Shown here: positions 1 through 10,253 of the stretch, piece by piece
Numbering within the stretch: the stretch's first letter is position 1
Layout: the number at the start of each line of letters is the position of its first letter
Assembly: GCA_960531495.1 (NCBI GenBank)
Contig: OY482851.1
Location: 27,006,033 to 27,070,032, forward strand
Length of the DNA stretch: 64,000 nucleotides
Direction of reading: 5' to 3'
From: Zeus faber
Lineage: Eukaryota > Chordata > Actinopteri > Zeiformes > Zeidae
Notes under the pieces: model-generated
What the model was told of the DNA's origin: nothing
The model's database searches: none
The model's input: the letters and a program-made list of their open reading frames with translations, nothing else
Position numbers and translations under genes: made by a program

Positions 1-173
1 TTTACTCCACTGCATTTCAATATCTATACGTTTTACTCCACTTCATTTCATTGTCTATACATTTTTTTCCACTACATTTCGACATCTATACCTTTTACTC
101 CACTACATTTTAATATCTATATCTTGTACTCCATTACATTTCAATATTTATACCTTTTACACGACTACATTTC
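1..173. repeat. 31-bp minisatellite, about 5.6 copies, running off the left edge
   Basis: Five and a half diverged copies of a 31-nt unit are visible. Each has a core close to TTTACTCCACTACATTTC followed by ATATCTATAC. Units start near 1, 31, 62, 93, 124 and 155; the last is partial. Similar 'ACTCCACTACATTT' blocks occur in teleost dispersed elements as I remember them, so this may be an expanded piece of one. The array is cut by the window edge, so its true length is unknown. Confidence 0.85.
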
Positions 174-578
174 TAGCAAAGTCGTGTTACTTTTATTTGA
201 ACATGTTTAATTATTATTATTATCAGAATTGTGCACATATCATTTGTATATCTTTACAAAACAGCTGTGGCTTGACCCATAAATCTGCTGATTTAGAACT
301 GCTCTGAATGATCAATAACAATAAGATTCAATTTCATTGAGTGTTTTATTTTCATTATGTTATATTATTAAATATATTATATGATAATATTTTATATTAT
401 CACCAATACTTACTTTTGTTACTTGTAATCATGACGTGCATGAGCGCTATCTGCAGAACAAAATGTACAGTAGGCACTTTAGGCACCTTATTCAAGGCTC
501 TTTTTTATCATCTATACTTTTACCTTTAACTTAAGTAGAAATGTCAATGTGGTACTTTCACTTTTACTAGAGCCATGT

Positions 579-580
<2 letters not shown>
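174..580. other. AT-rich sequence without a gene
   Basis: No credible ORF or RNA gene is visible. The end (about 510-575) has repeated ACTTTTAC/CTTTACC motifs like those seen in fish hAT-type repeats, so the block from 1 to 575 could be one old element. That is a guess from motif memory. Confidence 0.4.
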
Positions 581-615
<35 letters not shown>

Positions 616-629
616 TATATGTGTGTATT

Positions 630-670
<41 letters not shown>

Positions 671-684
671 TATATGTGTGTATT

Positions 685-758
<74 letters not shown>
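581..758. repeat. (TA)n microsatellite with a duplicated 55-bp internal unit
   Basis: Long TA tracts are interrupted twice by the same non-TA segment (CAGTATATGTGTGTATTTATG-like), starting near 613 and 668. A unit of about 55 bp was therefore duplicated inside the microsatellite. The Tyr/Ile ORFs on both strands here are translated microsatellite, not genes. Confidence 0.95.
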
Positions 759-765
<7 letters not shown>

Positions 766-899
766 ATGTGACGAATAAACCTCTTGAATCTTGTATAAAC
801 CACCTGAATGTATGTAAATATATATATATGTATGCACATATTTATACACAACCCAATAATATATAGTAATATTATATATAGTAACTATACTATAATATA

Positions 900-2085
900 C
901 ACTCACCGGCCACTTTATTAGGTACACCTGTTCAATTGCTTGTGAACACAATAGCTAATCAGCCAATGACATGGCAGCAACTCATTGCATTTAGACATGT
1001 AGACATGGTGAGGATGACTTGCTGAAGTTCAAACCCAGCATCAGAATGGGGAAGAAAGGGCATTTAAGTGACTTTGAAGGTGGCATGGTTGTTGGTGCCA
1101 GACGGGCTGGTCTGAGTATTTCAGAAACTGCTGACCTACTGGGATTTTCACATTTACAGAGAATGGTCCGAAAAAGAGAAAATATCCAGTGAGCGGCCGT
1201 TGTGTGGACGGAAATGCCTTGTTGATGTCAGAGGAGCATAGGCAGACTGGTTCGAGACGACAGGAAGGCAACAGTAACTCAAATAACCACTCGTTACAAC
1301 CAAGGTATGCAGAATACCATCTCTGAACACACAACACGTCCAACCTTGAAGCAGATGGGCTACAGCAGCAGGAGACCACACCGGGTGCCACTCCTGTCAG
1401 CTAAGAACAGGAAACTACAGGAGGCTACAATTCACACAGGCTCACAACAAATGGACAAAAGAAGATTGGAAAAACGTTGCCTGGTCTGATGAGTCTCAAT
1501 TTCAGATGGTACGGTCAGAATTTGGCGTAAACAACATAAAAGCATGGATCCATCCTGCCTTGTATCAAGGGTTCCGGCTGGTGGTGGTGGTGTAATGGTG
1601 TGGGGGATATTTTCTTGGCACACTTTGGGCCCCTTATTACCAATTGAGCATGGTTTAAACGCCACAGCAGACCTGAGTATTGTTGCTGACCATGTCCATC
1701 CCTTTCTGAGCACAGTGGACCCATCTTCTGATGGCTACTTCCAGCAGGATAATGCACCATGTCACAAAGCTCAAATATTCTCAAACTGGTTTCATGAACA
1801 TGACAATGAGTTCACTCTACTCCAATGGCCTCCGCAGTCACCAGATCTCAATCCAATAGAGCACCTTTGGGATGTGGTGGAACCGGAGATTCGCATCCTG
1901 GATGTGCAGCCGACAAATCTGCAGCAACTGTGTGATGCCATCATGTCAGTATGAACCAAAATCTGTGAGGAATGTTTCCAACACCTTGTTGAATCTCTGC
2001 CATGAAGAATTAAGGCTGTTCTGAAGGCAAAAGGGGGTCCAACCCCCTACTAGCAAGGTGTACCTAATAAAGTGGCCGGTGAGTG
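900..2085 (+). mobile_element. Tc1/mariner element, complete ends, dead transposase
   Basis: The ends are inverted repeats of about 31 bp: 900-930 begins CACTCACCGGCCACTTTATT and 2055-2085 is its near-perfect reverse complement. A TA dinucleotide sits directly outside each end (898-899 and 2086-2087), the target-site duplication expected of Tc1/mariner. The element is 1186 bp and holds a degenerate transposase read on the plus strand. The termini match a family I remember as common in teleosts; no name is claimed. Short ends plus a decayed gene mean a non-autonomous fossil. Confidence 0.93.
1046..2053 (+). pseudogene. Tc1-family transposase pseudogene
   Basis: The reading frame can start at ATG 1046 (MGKKGHLSDFEGG...), giving a paired-type helix-turn-helix N-terminus with SISETADLLGFS. 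It then breaks in several frames. The catalytic half is open from 1544 to 1954 and contains GGGGVMVWG, FQQDNAPCHKA (second catalytic Asp) and [12 protein letters not shown] (third catalytic acidic residue). The first catalytic region (WSDESQF) is visible near 1481-1503 in another frame. A TGA after MSV at about 1952 cuts off the C-terminus, whose remnant runs to the KGGP-like stretch near 2031. Multiple frameshifts and stops show that it is inactive. Confidence 0.9.
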
Positions 2086-2460
2086 TATATAAATAAATAA
2101 ATAAAAAATAATAAATAAATAAATAAATATATATTGTATAGTTACTATATATAATATAGTAACATTATATATATTATAAATTCGACATATTATTTATTTA
2201 TAAATGTATTTAATGATTTAACATTTAATTATTTATTTATTTGTTTGTTTACTTGTTTGTTTGTTTGTTTATTAATTAATAAATTAATGAATTAATTAAT
2301 GTATTTATTTGTTTGTTTGTTTGTTGATTTATTTGTTTATTTATTCGTTTATTTATTGATGGTGAATATTTATTCGTTATTTATAAGTCTAAAGAATAAT
2401 CATTTATTTATGATAACAATCTCTCAATTGTGATATAGTTTTAATGTCATCAACGTTATA
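2086..2460. other. Very AT-rich low-complexity sequence
   Basis: Runs of TAAA, ATTT, TTTG and TTAA repeats (for example TTTGTTTGTTTG blocks near 2241-2330). No coding or RNA signal is seen. Confidence 0.8.
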
Positions 2461-2649
2461 GTTCTTCCAGCGCTGCGCAGGGGGTGATGGACGGGGCGGA
2501 GACTTGCGCTGACCCGCAGCGACAGGCACCGTCTTTCTTGGATGGAGGAATAAGGACCTCGAGCCAGAGGGACTGTTACAACAGTAGAGAATGAGTTGTT
2601 GTTATTATTACTTTGATTGTTATTAATACGGTAGCCGAATTTTCAACTC

Positions 2650-2825
2650 TCATTCAGCTCCTGGAGCACTGCGGTGTTGCACGGATAAAGGACTAGCACG
2701 TTTCCCAACCCCGTCGCCTCCACTCCTCCAACTTGCACCGCCCCGCATCCACAGCAACGTGATCCGGCTGCAGGTCCCTGTGCAGAAGGCAGTGCACCTT
2801 GGAGAGGAACACAACTACAGGAAAG
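2650..2825 (+). other. Candidate noncoding first exon ending at a splice donor
   Basis: GC-rich, stop-containing sequence ends at ACAGGAAAG followed by GTAAAT, a fair splice donor, inside the CpG-rich block. It would fit an untranslated first exon of a plus-strand gene with long introns. No ORF or downstream exon supports it, and the left boundary is arbitrary. A donor-like site alone is weak evidence. Confidence 0.22.
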
Positions 2826-2836
2826 GTAAATGCCAC

Positions 2837-2851
2837 GGGGGGGGGGGGGGG
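2837..2851 (+). repeat. G15 homopolymer
   Basis: Fifteen consecutive G lie 11 nt after the candidate splice donor. Such runs can form quadruplexes and are error-prone in assembly. Confidence 0.95.
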
Positions 2852-3407
2852 ACCCCGCATTGCATTCATTCCGCTTCACAACGGTCATCTGGTGATTATC
2901 TCTGCATAAGCAAGTTTTTTTTTTTACGGGCTGTAGTAGCTGCACCGTCACAACTCAACTGAGGGAGATCTGCAGCGTCCTCAATCAAATTAAGCATTTC
3001 AAATATTCAGACAATCACATGTATGTATTTCGACGAGGCGGGCAGTGGTGTGCGTATGCGCGCACGCGTGCATCCTATTTGTCTTGCACTCTCCTCGGAA
3101 TCATTGTTTTGACGTGTCGCCTTTGCTGCAGACAGGAGTCGATTTTTGTCTTGCCCTGTGCGCCAGGCGCATACAACTAGTGATTTATCACAGCGGCTCG
3201 AGTCTATTTCCTAAGTCCATTTTCTTTAAAAACAAGACAAAACAAAACCAAAACCCTTATCAGTGGCAGTGGCGAGCTGTCAATGATGTGAGCTTACCGT
3301 CTCCTATTGTTCAGCTCCCTCTGTTGTGAGTGAGTAACCATGGAGCGTCTTCCTCCTCCTACTCTCCTGCAATTACCTTGGATGGAGAAGTTGTGACTGC
3401 AGGGTTT

Positions 3408-3457
<50 letters not shown>

Positions 3458-3458
3458 G
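3408..3458 (+). repeat. (TTG)n microsatellite
   Basis: About 17 uninterrupted TTG units. Confidence 0.97.
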
Positions 3459-3734
3459 CTGGGATACTCATTTTACTTTTAAATATGATGCACACGCTCC
3501 TTGTGCATGGTAGAAACACAGTATGTGCAAAAGATGAAAGATTAGAAAGTTTGGTTGATTCTCATCCCATCCCATCCTCATATCAGGGACCCTGAATTTC
3601 ATACACATGTGGCCACATCAAATGGGGTCGGTGGCCCGTCTATGCGATACAGTAAGGGAAAGTGGTTATTGTATTGTACCTTCTGAAATTATGTCCTATA
3701 AATGAAATGATGGGTGATGTTTACCTAGTAATCA

Positions 3735-3808
3735 TTTTGCTGGGGACCCCCTGGAACTTCTTTAAGTACCCCTGGGGGGTCCAACAGCCCCCACTGTGAG
3801 AACTACTG
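3735..3808 (-). mobile_element. Remnant of a hAT-type MITE (one end only)
   Basis: CTGGGGACCCCCTGGAACTT followed by CCCCTGGGGGGTCC and ending GTGAGAACTACTG resembles the terminus of fish hAT elements, whose outer end usually reads CAG..GGTTCTCA on the opposite strand. No matching left end or 8-bp duplication was found, so the element is truncated or the match is fortuitous. Confidence 0.4.
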
Positions 3809-5960
3809 CCCCAGGTAATGCATGGCAACATATACATCTATTTGGTCAGAAGTGACTGTTAAGGAAGGCAGGAGGTTGTTATAATATAGTGCTATGGTGT
3901 CTTGTGTATTTCAGTAGTACTCGTGAAAATACCACTATGCTACATATATGCTGTCGATTTATTTATGAAAATCCTTAATGTGTAGATGACCAGAGTCAGT
4001 TTCGAAATGCTGTCTGGAAAAAAATCATTATGGGGCTGGCCTTAGCCTTTTTCTAAATCTAGGGATGCCGATCTGAAATGTGTTCGATCTTGGCCTTAAA
4101 TACCGGATTTGGTATTGTTCACAGTGACGGCTGTAATTTACCCCAGAGTAAACAGTTCCATATAAAAATGAGCCTTAGTGGTGCGTGTGATGCAATCGAC
4201 TGCAAAGTTATGGAGCGGCATTTTTTTTTTTTTTACTGTTTCTAGCAGGGAATTGATGATCAGTATTGGCAGACACTCCCAGTTCTCTGCGGTTTGCGGA
4301 TTGGAATTTAAAAAGTATTCCTAAAAATTGAGCAGCACAAATCAAAGACAAGAAATGTGTTATTGTCTCATGAAAACATTCATTGTGCAAACTATGAGGT
4401 AAGTTCCTATCACTTAAGATGGCGATGCGACACTCCACTATAAATCCAACTTGATTTAGCTTTAAGGAGCCAATAGATGTATCTGATCTACTAACATGCC
4501 AATCTACTAACTAATCCAGAATATTACGATATAAATGCAAGTTGAGAGTATGTAGCTAAAAAAAATTATATAGCACAGGGTAATAATGTCTCCCAATTTT
4601 TTTTTTCTTCTTTTTTTTTTTACATCTTCCTAGACACATATAAACCCTTGAATTCCCACATGGATTTACCTACCAAATTGATCTTCTTATCGCGATAATA
4701 ACTGTACAATTAATTTTTTTTTGATTAAGCTGGAGGATGAAGTACTTGAATTGAAGGACTTGAAATTGTAGAATTTATTTCCATCGTAGGGGCCGGCCAC
4801 TTTGTGGGGGTTGGGCAAGTCGTGTGTGCCCGCGTGAAGCCCGGGCGATCCGAGAATTAGTGGCTTCCTGTTAGACGAAATCAAACCACGTTGCTGCCAA
4901 ACAATAGCTATTATTTTGGCACCGGGAGATCCAGGTCACCTGGGATTGATCGAGTATTATATGACTGTGGATAAAACACACAGAAGGATTTCGTTTATTA
5001 CTCTTTCTTATCCCTAATTAAGAACAGACAAGCGTGGATCACAGTGTTATTTAATGCGGTAATTAACTCTTATGTCCCGTAGAACCCAATTTCAGGCGGT
5101 TTTAGTAGCCTATTAGTCAAGTAAGTAATTCCCACACATTATCCAGATAGGCAGTGCGGAAAGCCGAAAACATGGAGATCCCCCCTTGGCTTTCTAGTAT
5201 TAAAAATGTATTCTTCATGTTTTCAGTGTAGTTTTTTTGAGGTAGCAGTCTTTCAATGGTAACAAGAGATTTAATTACCCTATAAAAATCAAAATAAACA
5301 CAGTATGTTATGTATTGTATTGTATGATACGGTCGTAATTGTTCTACTAATCATTTTGGATTTATATCTGTGCCTGGTTATTTTACTAGTTTCATTGTTG
5401 TTTTATTACTGAATACAACTCAGTTCTGTGGCTTAAGGGGTCTGAGATATTGTGTTAATTATATATGGTATATTGCAATGCATAATACATGCTAGTGTGT
5501 GTGTGTAAGTTTGCTGTTGTGTGAAACATGACTGCACAATTCTATAACAATAAGGAGTAACGAAAGCATAATTTATCACAGGAATGTCAAAATATTGAAA
5601 TCAAATGAGCATGCTGATGTTACTGCTGTTTGTTACTACTGTGTTCAAATTCAGCTTGGATTAGTCAAGTTGAGAGCCGTCACCGGCAGTACTCCACAAA
5701 AAGACAAGTATTGTTTTTTGACTTCTGCAACGAAGACATGGGTCCGAAAATATGCACAAGCTGTAAATTGCTTCATGCATTAGGGTTCAATAATACAATA
5801 TGGCAGTGCTGCTGCATAGTTTTGTCATGGATCATTGGTGGACTGGGGTCTTTTACTGGTGTGTGCTGGATGAAGCTCTTGAGCTGGTGACGGGTCTTGG
5901 AAGCCAAGCAGGACTCACAGTGAATGACTCTTTTGTGGGATTGGCACCTGCAGAGCTGTG
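3809..5960. other. Noncoding sequence, no gene seen
   Basis: Mixed AT-rich sequence with poly-T runs (about 4220-4235, 4598-4621). ORFs are short and have no recognisable motifs. No RNA gene is recognised. Confidence 0.6.
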
Positions 5961-5977
5961 CCCCCCCCCCCCCCCCC
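5961..5977 (+). repeat. C17 homopolymer
   Basis: Seventeen consecutive C. Confidence 0.95.
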
Positions 5978-6965
5978 AATAACCCAACCCATTAAAATGG
6001 ACCTCTGACACGTATCGGGCCCTCGCCTGCCCCGTCCTGGCACAGCTCTGTTAGCACCTGTTCTTTATCACCCACCTTGCAAAGAAAATAACCCCTAACA
6101 CAGCATCCCTGCAGGTCTGCGTGGAGGCTATGTTGATCATGGCTGTCGAAGGGTTACATTGAAATGTTCTGAGGCATAGGAAGTCGGACCGGATCACTTT
6201 GATCGGAAGGTTGAGATGAGATGCCTGATGTGGTTACTGGTTTTTTTTTTTAGTTTTTTTTTTAGTTTTTTTTAATGTAAGCGCTCTGAAAGTGATTGTA
6301 CTCGCAAATGTAGACAAGATTTACAAACCTACTTTGTCCTTTTCTGTGTTTGGTTCTGGCTCCCTTTTGCGCCGTCTTGTAAAAGCCGATTTGTGTTTTC
6401 AGTAACATTTTATTTGTTCGTTGTGCAAGACTGACCGTTATATATCAGGGCAAATGTTGTCGATCAATGCCAGTCAGTCAACTGTTCCCTAGTTGGTTGC
6501 TGGGATTTTAGTCTCTCTGTATTTTCTGTTTAGGAGGAAATGCCCCTTACCCCCTGTCATGTCAATCTCCGCTCAATCCCCGCCCCCTGACCTTCCCCCG
6601 CTTGCATCCTTGTTAAACACTAAACTTGCTTCAGTTTAATCTGCGGCGGCGTGGATGAATTTAGAGCCACCAGATGACCGGCGTAGAAGACCCCTCTGTT
6701 GCGAAGCCGAAAAAGCTTTGTTCTTAGGCCAACAAAGCCTGTGCGAATACCAGAGTGCAGAATAGAACACTAGTGCAGAATAGCACGAGTGACACCATTG
6801 AACTTTAATGGAATTTAGCAGTTACTACTTTGTGTCAATTTGAGGACAGGGATGAGAGTAGGCCCTCGCCTACTCTCAGTGGCTTAAGTTTGGGGAGGAG
6901 ACACGTTTGCCGATTAACGTAGTTCCAATGGCTTCCTTCAGTGCCTCCATTGGTGCTGATTGGTC
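5978..6965. other. Noncoding sequence, no gene seen
   Basis: A T-rich triplicated stretch (T-runs each followed by AG) occurs near 6241-6274. The rest is single-copy looking, with no credible coding or RNA feature. Confidence 0.55.
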
Positions 6966-6973
6966 CTTTAAAG

Positions 6974-7236
6974 CAGTGTTTGTCAAATAGGGGTTCTCGT
7001 ACCCTTAGGTGTACTGCAGGGGGTACTGCAGGGGGTAGTCCGAAATTTTAAAAAGATGTGTTAAAAATGCTGGTTATATATAATGTTTGAAAAAACACGA
7101 CGCACATACAGTACATCATTTATGTTAATTGAATATGTTGATTGAATGTGTTTTTCTCCAATGCCAGTGAAGGGGCAACTCAGTTGAAAAAATATCTTAG
7201 GGGGTACACTGCTAAAAAAAAGTTTGAGAACCGCTG
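6974..7236. mobile_element. hAT-type MITE, 263 bp, with 8-bp target duplication
   Basis: The left end CAGTGTTTGTCAAAT and the right end, read in reverse as CAGCGGTTCTCAAACTT, form diverged hAT-like terminal repeats. The 8 bp CTTTAAAG is duplicated exactly at 6966-6973 and 7237-7244, as expected for hAT insertion. The interior carries GTACCCTTAGG...GGGGGTA motifs and no transposase, so it needed a transposase supplied in trans. The right-hand duplication overlaps the left end of the next element. Confidence 0.85.
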
Positions 7237-7242
7237 CTTTAA

Positions 7243-7693
7243 AGGACCACTGTGTAGAATTTAGTGGCATCTAGTGAAACAGACTTGGCAGAAATGGAAT
7301 GTAATATTCATAAGTGTGTTTTAACTAGTGTATAATCCCGTAAAAATGAGAATCGTGTTTTCGTTACCTTAGAATGAGCCGTTTTTTTTTACACAGGGTA
7401 CGCTTCCACAGAGGCCGCCACCTTGCGCCGCCATGTTACTACGGTAGCCCAGAACGGACAAACCGGATTTTGGACGACTCTGTAAACGGATGATTAAATA
7501 TTTATCCTGCTAACGCTATCTCGCTATCAGACCACACACCTCCAATAACACAAGCATTACTTTGCTAATGTCAGCTTGTAGCCACCGTAGCTTCTCGTAC
7601 TTCAATGGAAAGGGAGGAGTAGGGGGAGTGGTTTGGTGTGTTGCAATGTGCAACCTCACCGCTAGATGTCACGAAATTCTACGCACTGCAGCT
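7243..7693. mobile_element. TTAA-flanked MITE, 451 bp (piggyBac-like)
   Basis: TTAA lies at 7239-7242 and 7694-7697. The inner ends are inverted repeats of about 34 bp: the left has TGTGTAGAATTTAGTGGCAT and the right, read in reverse, TGCGTAGAATTTCGTGACAT. Both continue into CATCTAG. TTAA duplication is the hallmark of piggyBac-type transposition. There is no ORF of note, so it is non-autonomous. The hAT MITE at 6974-7236 interrupts the sequence at its left TTAA. Confidence 0.82.
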
Positions 7694-7697
7694 TTAA

Positions 7698-9061
7698 CTC
7701 TTTTGAGCTTTTTTGGTGTTAAATTCAATCATGACGGTCAATATTCTGCAATTTCCAAAATACATAATGATCAAAGAGCAAAACAAAATTTCTTCATTGT
7801 TATTCACATAACCCCCTGTTGTATTTTTTTATTTCGATACATGGTTTTGCCTGTCTGCAGCAGTTTGCTATTTTGATCATTCATTCCCTCACCGGGCCTA
7901 CAGTTGTAATTCCGCAGTCCTGGCGACGCATCCCTCAAAAATGCAAGGTTTGTTTGTCTCTGTGGGCGGCTTTTTTCGGGCCAGACAGACGTGCGACGAC
8001 TACTGTGTCAAAATTGGTTTAAAATCAGATTGCTTCCCTACCCAATTTGTTGGGGAACCCGGGTTGTGTCGTTATTAGAATATCAGTGGGCCTGTAGTCT
8101 CTTAACACACGGAGAGGTCCCTGTTCGTAACCCTTCTACCACTCCTGTCCATGTCACACAGCTCTTAACTCGAGTTCCTCTCCGTAATAAGCCCCCACCC
8201 CCATTCTGAAGGGCAACAGTAACCGCCTGTTTTATTTTATTTTCACCTCATTTGTCCTTGGTAATATTATGGCTCCACACCCACAGGGGCAATCAGATTT
8301 TGCACTTTCGCTGCGCTGCTGTTCTGACCTCTTGTAAAGGCTTAGCCCAAAATAAGCCCAGCAGCTGCAAACCTTTGTTGGTGTCCAGAATTTATATTAA
8401 ACATCATCAGAATAGCCACACACTTCTGTGTTCCCTCCCTATACTACACACACATGTGCGAATACTCTCATATAGAGAACTCCCAGACCCATGGTAGTAA
8501 GCCGCGGTTGAGTGGTGTTGTATCAATGCTCAAACAGAATCCTGCACGTCTATGTGTCTATCTCTCTTTCCACCACATCCCCCTCCCCAAGCCAGAGGAT
8601 TAACCCTGCCCGCTAGGCTGTGGCCTGCCTTGATTATGTCCAGGGATAAGAGCTGCTTAATTGTAATCACTGGGACTGTCCTGAGCATGGTAAACACAGG
8701 AGCAGTGGACGTAACACTGAAGCTGCCTATGAAATCTGGAATGCCTTTCCTTTTATTTTACCCCCATTCTTTCACTCTCGTGTTTCGCGGATGAATTTTC
8801 TAATGTATCTGTTGTTTTGCACTGATGGTATTACCAGTACTATATCATACACCAGAGGCTTTTGCTTGGCCTAATAGGGATCCAAATAAATCAAAATGAT
8901 ACAATTACAAGATACAGTTGTCTTGTTCTGATGCCCGTTGGTCTAGTGACATCTGTCAGGAAATGCAATCTCAATGGCGAATAAACAAAAATGATGGAAG
9001 AATTGTGGTATACAATGTGCCATTCATTTTTGGATTTCTAAAAAATAATGTGCTTCCTATC
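7698..9061. other. Noncoding sequence, no gene seen
   Basis: Short ORFs only, with no domain motifs. Part of 8540-8760 is GC-balanced and could be conserved noncoding DNA, but that cannot be judged from one genome. Confidence 0.5.
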
Positions 9062-9355
9062 TGTGGCAGTTCCGCCTGCCACACGCCGCACAAATGGCAT
9101 TTTCAGGGCCCTCCAACACAGAGACACAGGCGACGGGGTTGAAAACAGACCAATTTTATTGCAGAAAGTGGGCAAGTGGAACAAGTCTGCAGCAGATGGA
9201 AGACATGACAAGAGCTCCTCCTGTGTGTGTGTGGGGATGGGGGTTTTACCTGTTGCTCGTTGATTGCTCTAACAAGCAACAGGTGTACAGCCACTCTGAT
9301 CCTGGGCCCGATTGCCTAGACCCAAGACAGACAGACCACCTCCACACCATACCGT
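9062..9355 (+). repeat. Unnamed dispersed repeat, copy A (longest)
   Basis: It starts TGTGGCAGTTCCGCCTGCCA, which folds into a perfect 8-bp stem (TGTGGCAG/CTGCCACA) with a 6-nt loop. Shared blocks follow: TTTCAGGGCCCTC, AGACACAGGCGA, GTTGAAAACA, TTTTATTG, CAGCAGATGGA, GGGGATGGGGGTTTTACCTG, GTTGCTCGTTG and CCTAGACCCAAGACAG. The same blocks recur at 34533-34742 (minus), 55004-56052 (plus, interrupted) and 60064-60250 (plus). No ORF is present. It may be an LTR or a non-autonomous element; the right boundary is approximate. Confidence 0.8.
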
Positions 9356-10207
9356 CTTAATAATGCAGGTTTTCTTGAAGCGATTTTTGCCTGTACCTCA
9401 TCTGATTGTTCCTATTTGACGGTTGCAGCAGAGCTTAAAGATGTGAAATGAAGGCGGCACATCATTAGATGGCTCAAGGGGAAAATGGAACGCCTCAGCA
9501 GTCAGGATAATTTCCTAAATTTTGGTGAGCAACAATGAGAGGGGCAAGGAACGTGATGGCATTTCACCGTGCTCACTGTTTCTGCATTGTCTTTGGTGAA
9601 ACAGTGTGAGTCTGTGGGAAAACTCTGTCCTATTGAACCTATGTGCTTAGTGGAGGGCCGGCCCGCCGCAGAGTGAAGCTTGATCCCTGCTCCAGAGGGA
9701 AAGGGCATTCGGATCCAAAACAAAACCCTTTGGTAAATATGTTTGGAAGTATAAGTCAATCAAATAAATCCCCCTGTCTTCAAAGCAGCCGAGTGAAAAA
9801 CTTTGTCTATATGTCATTTTCGTAGTGTAGATCTGATAGTCGGCTAATGTCTGTTGTTCGACTGCTCTGCTGACAGCCAGTTAGCTCCCGATTCCAACTT
9901 TCTCTCATTATTCTAAGATGTCCTGTAGAAGCAAGTAGATGGCATTGAAAGGAGATCAGTTGTTTCCAATAGGCGACTGAAATGAATCAATGAATCAATG
10001 AAGAAATAGCCTTGAAATGGATGGATTCATGTTCTTATTGCTCATTAAGTTGCTGTACTGTGTCTACAATAACTATATATTAAAATCAGCACAGGCCAGG
10101 TAACTCAATTATCATCGTAGTTTAGGAAATAACAGATATTCAATTGATAATTTTTGGAATTCTAGAGAAATCGGAGCAATATAACTCCGATTCTCATATA
10201 TATGAGA
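9356..10207. other. Noncoding sequence, no gene seen
   Basis: No coding or RNA feature recognised. Ends in a small ATATATAT palindrome just before the (TC)n tract. Confidence 0.5.
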
Positions 10208-10221
10208 TCTCTCTCTCTCTC

Positions 10222-10252
<31 letters not shown>

Positions 10253-10253
10253 C
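10208..10253 (+). repeat. (TC)n microsatellite
   Basis: About 23 CT/TC units with one CCC interruption. Confidence 0.96.

Larger units (their letters stand above)
870..2156. repeat. 21-bp perfect inverted repeat flanking a Tc1 element
   Basis: The 21 nt at 870-890 (containing AGTAACTATAC) reappear as an exact reverse complement at 2136-2156 (containing GTATAGTTACT). These arms lie outside the TA-bounded Tc1 element (900-2085), 9 nt from its left end and 50 nt from its right end. The Tc1 therefore appears to have landed inside a pre-existing palindromic AT-rich sequence. The sequence is AT-rich, which raises the chance of coincidence, but the GTAACTATAC core is not simple repeat. Confidence 0.7.
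2465..3200. promoter_or_regulatory. CpG-rich block, possible promoter region
   Basis: CpG dinucleotides are dense here (for example GCGCTGCGCAG, GACGGGGCGGAG, CCCGCAGCGACAG, CACCGCCCCGCATCC, GCGTATGCGCGCACGCGTGC), in sharp contrast to the AT-rich sequence just upstream and to most of the window. CpG islands of this size often mark vertebrate promoters. No TATA box or coding start stands out. Direction and target gene are unknown; plus-strand transcription is suggested only by the candidate splice donor near 2825. Confidence 0.4.

Noticed and set aside
544..951. Long ORFs on both strands rich in Tyr/Ile, and Cys/Val or His/Thr ORFs at 29384-29766, 54026-54487 and 60250-60536
   Set aside because: They are translated (TA)n and (TG)n microsatellites.
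9062..9110. Helitron end (hairpin near a terminus)
   Set aside because: No CTRR terminus follows the hairpin in any of the three headed copies and no TC start was found.
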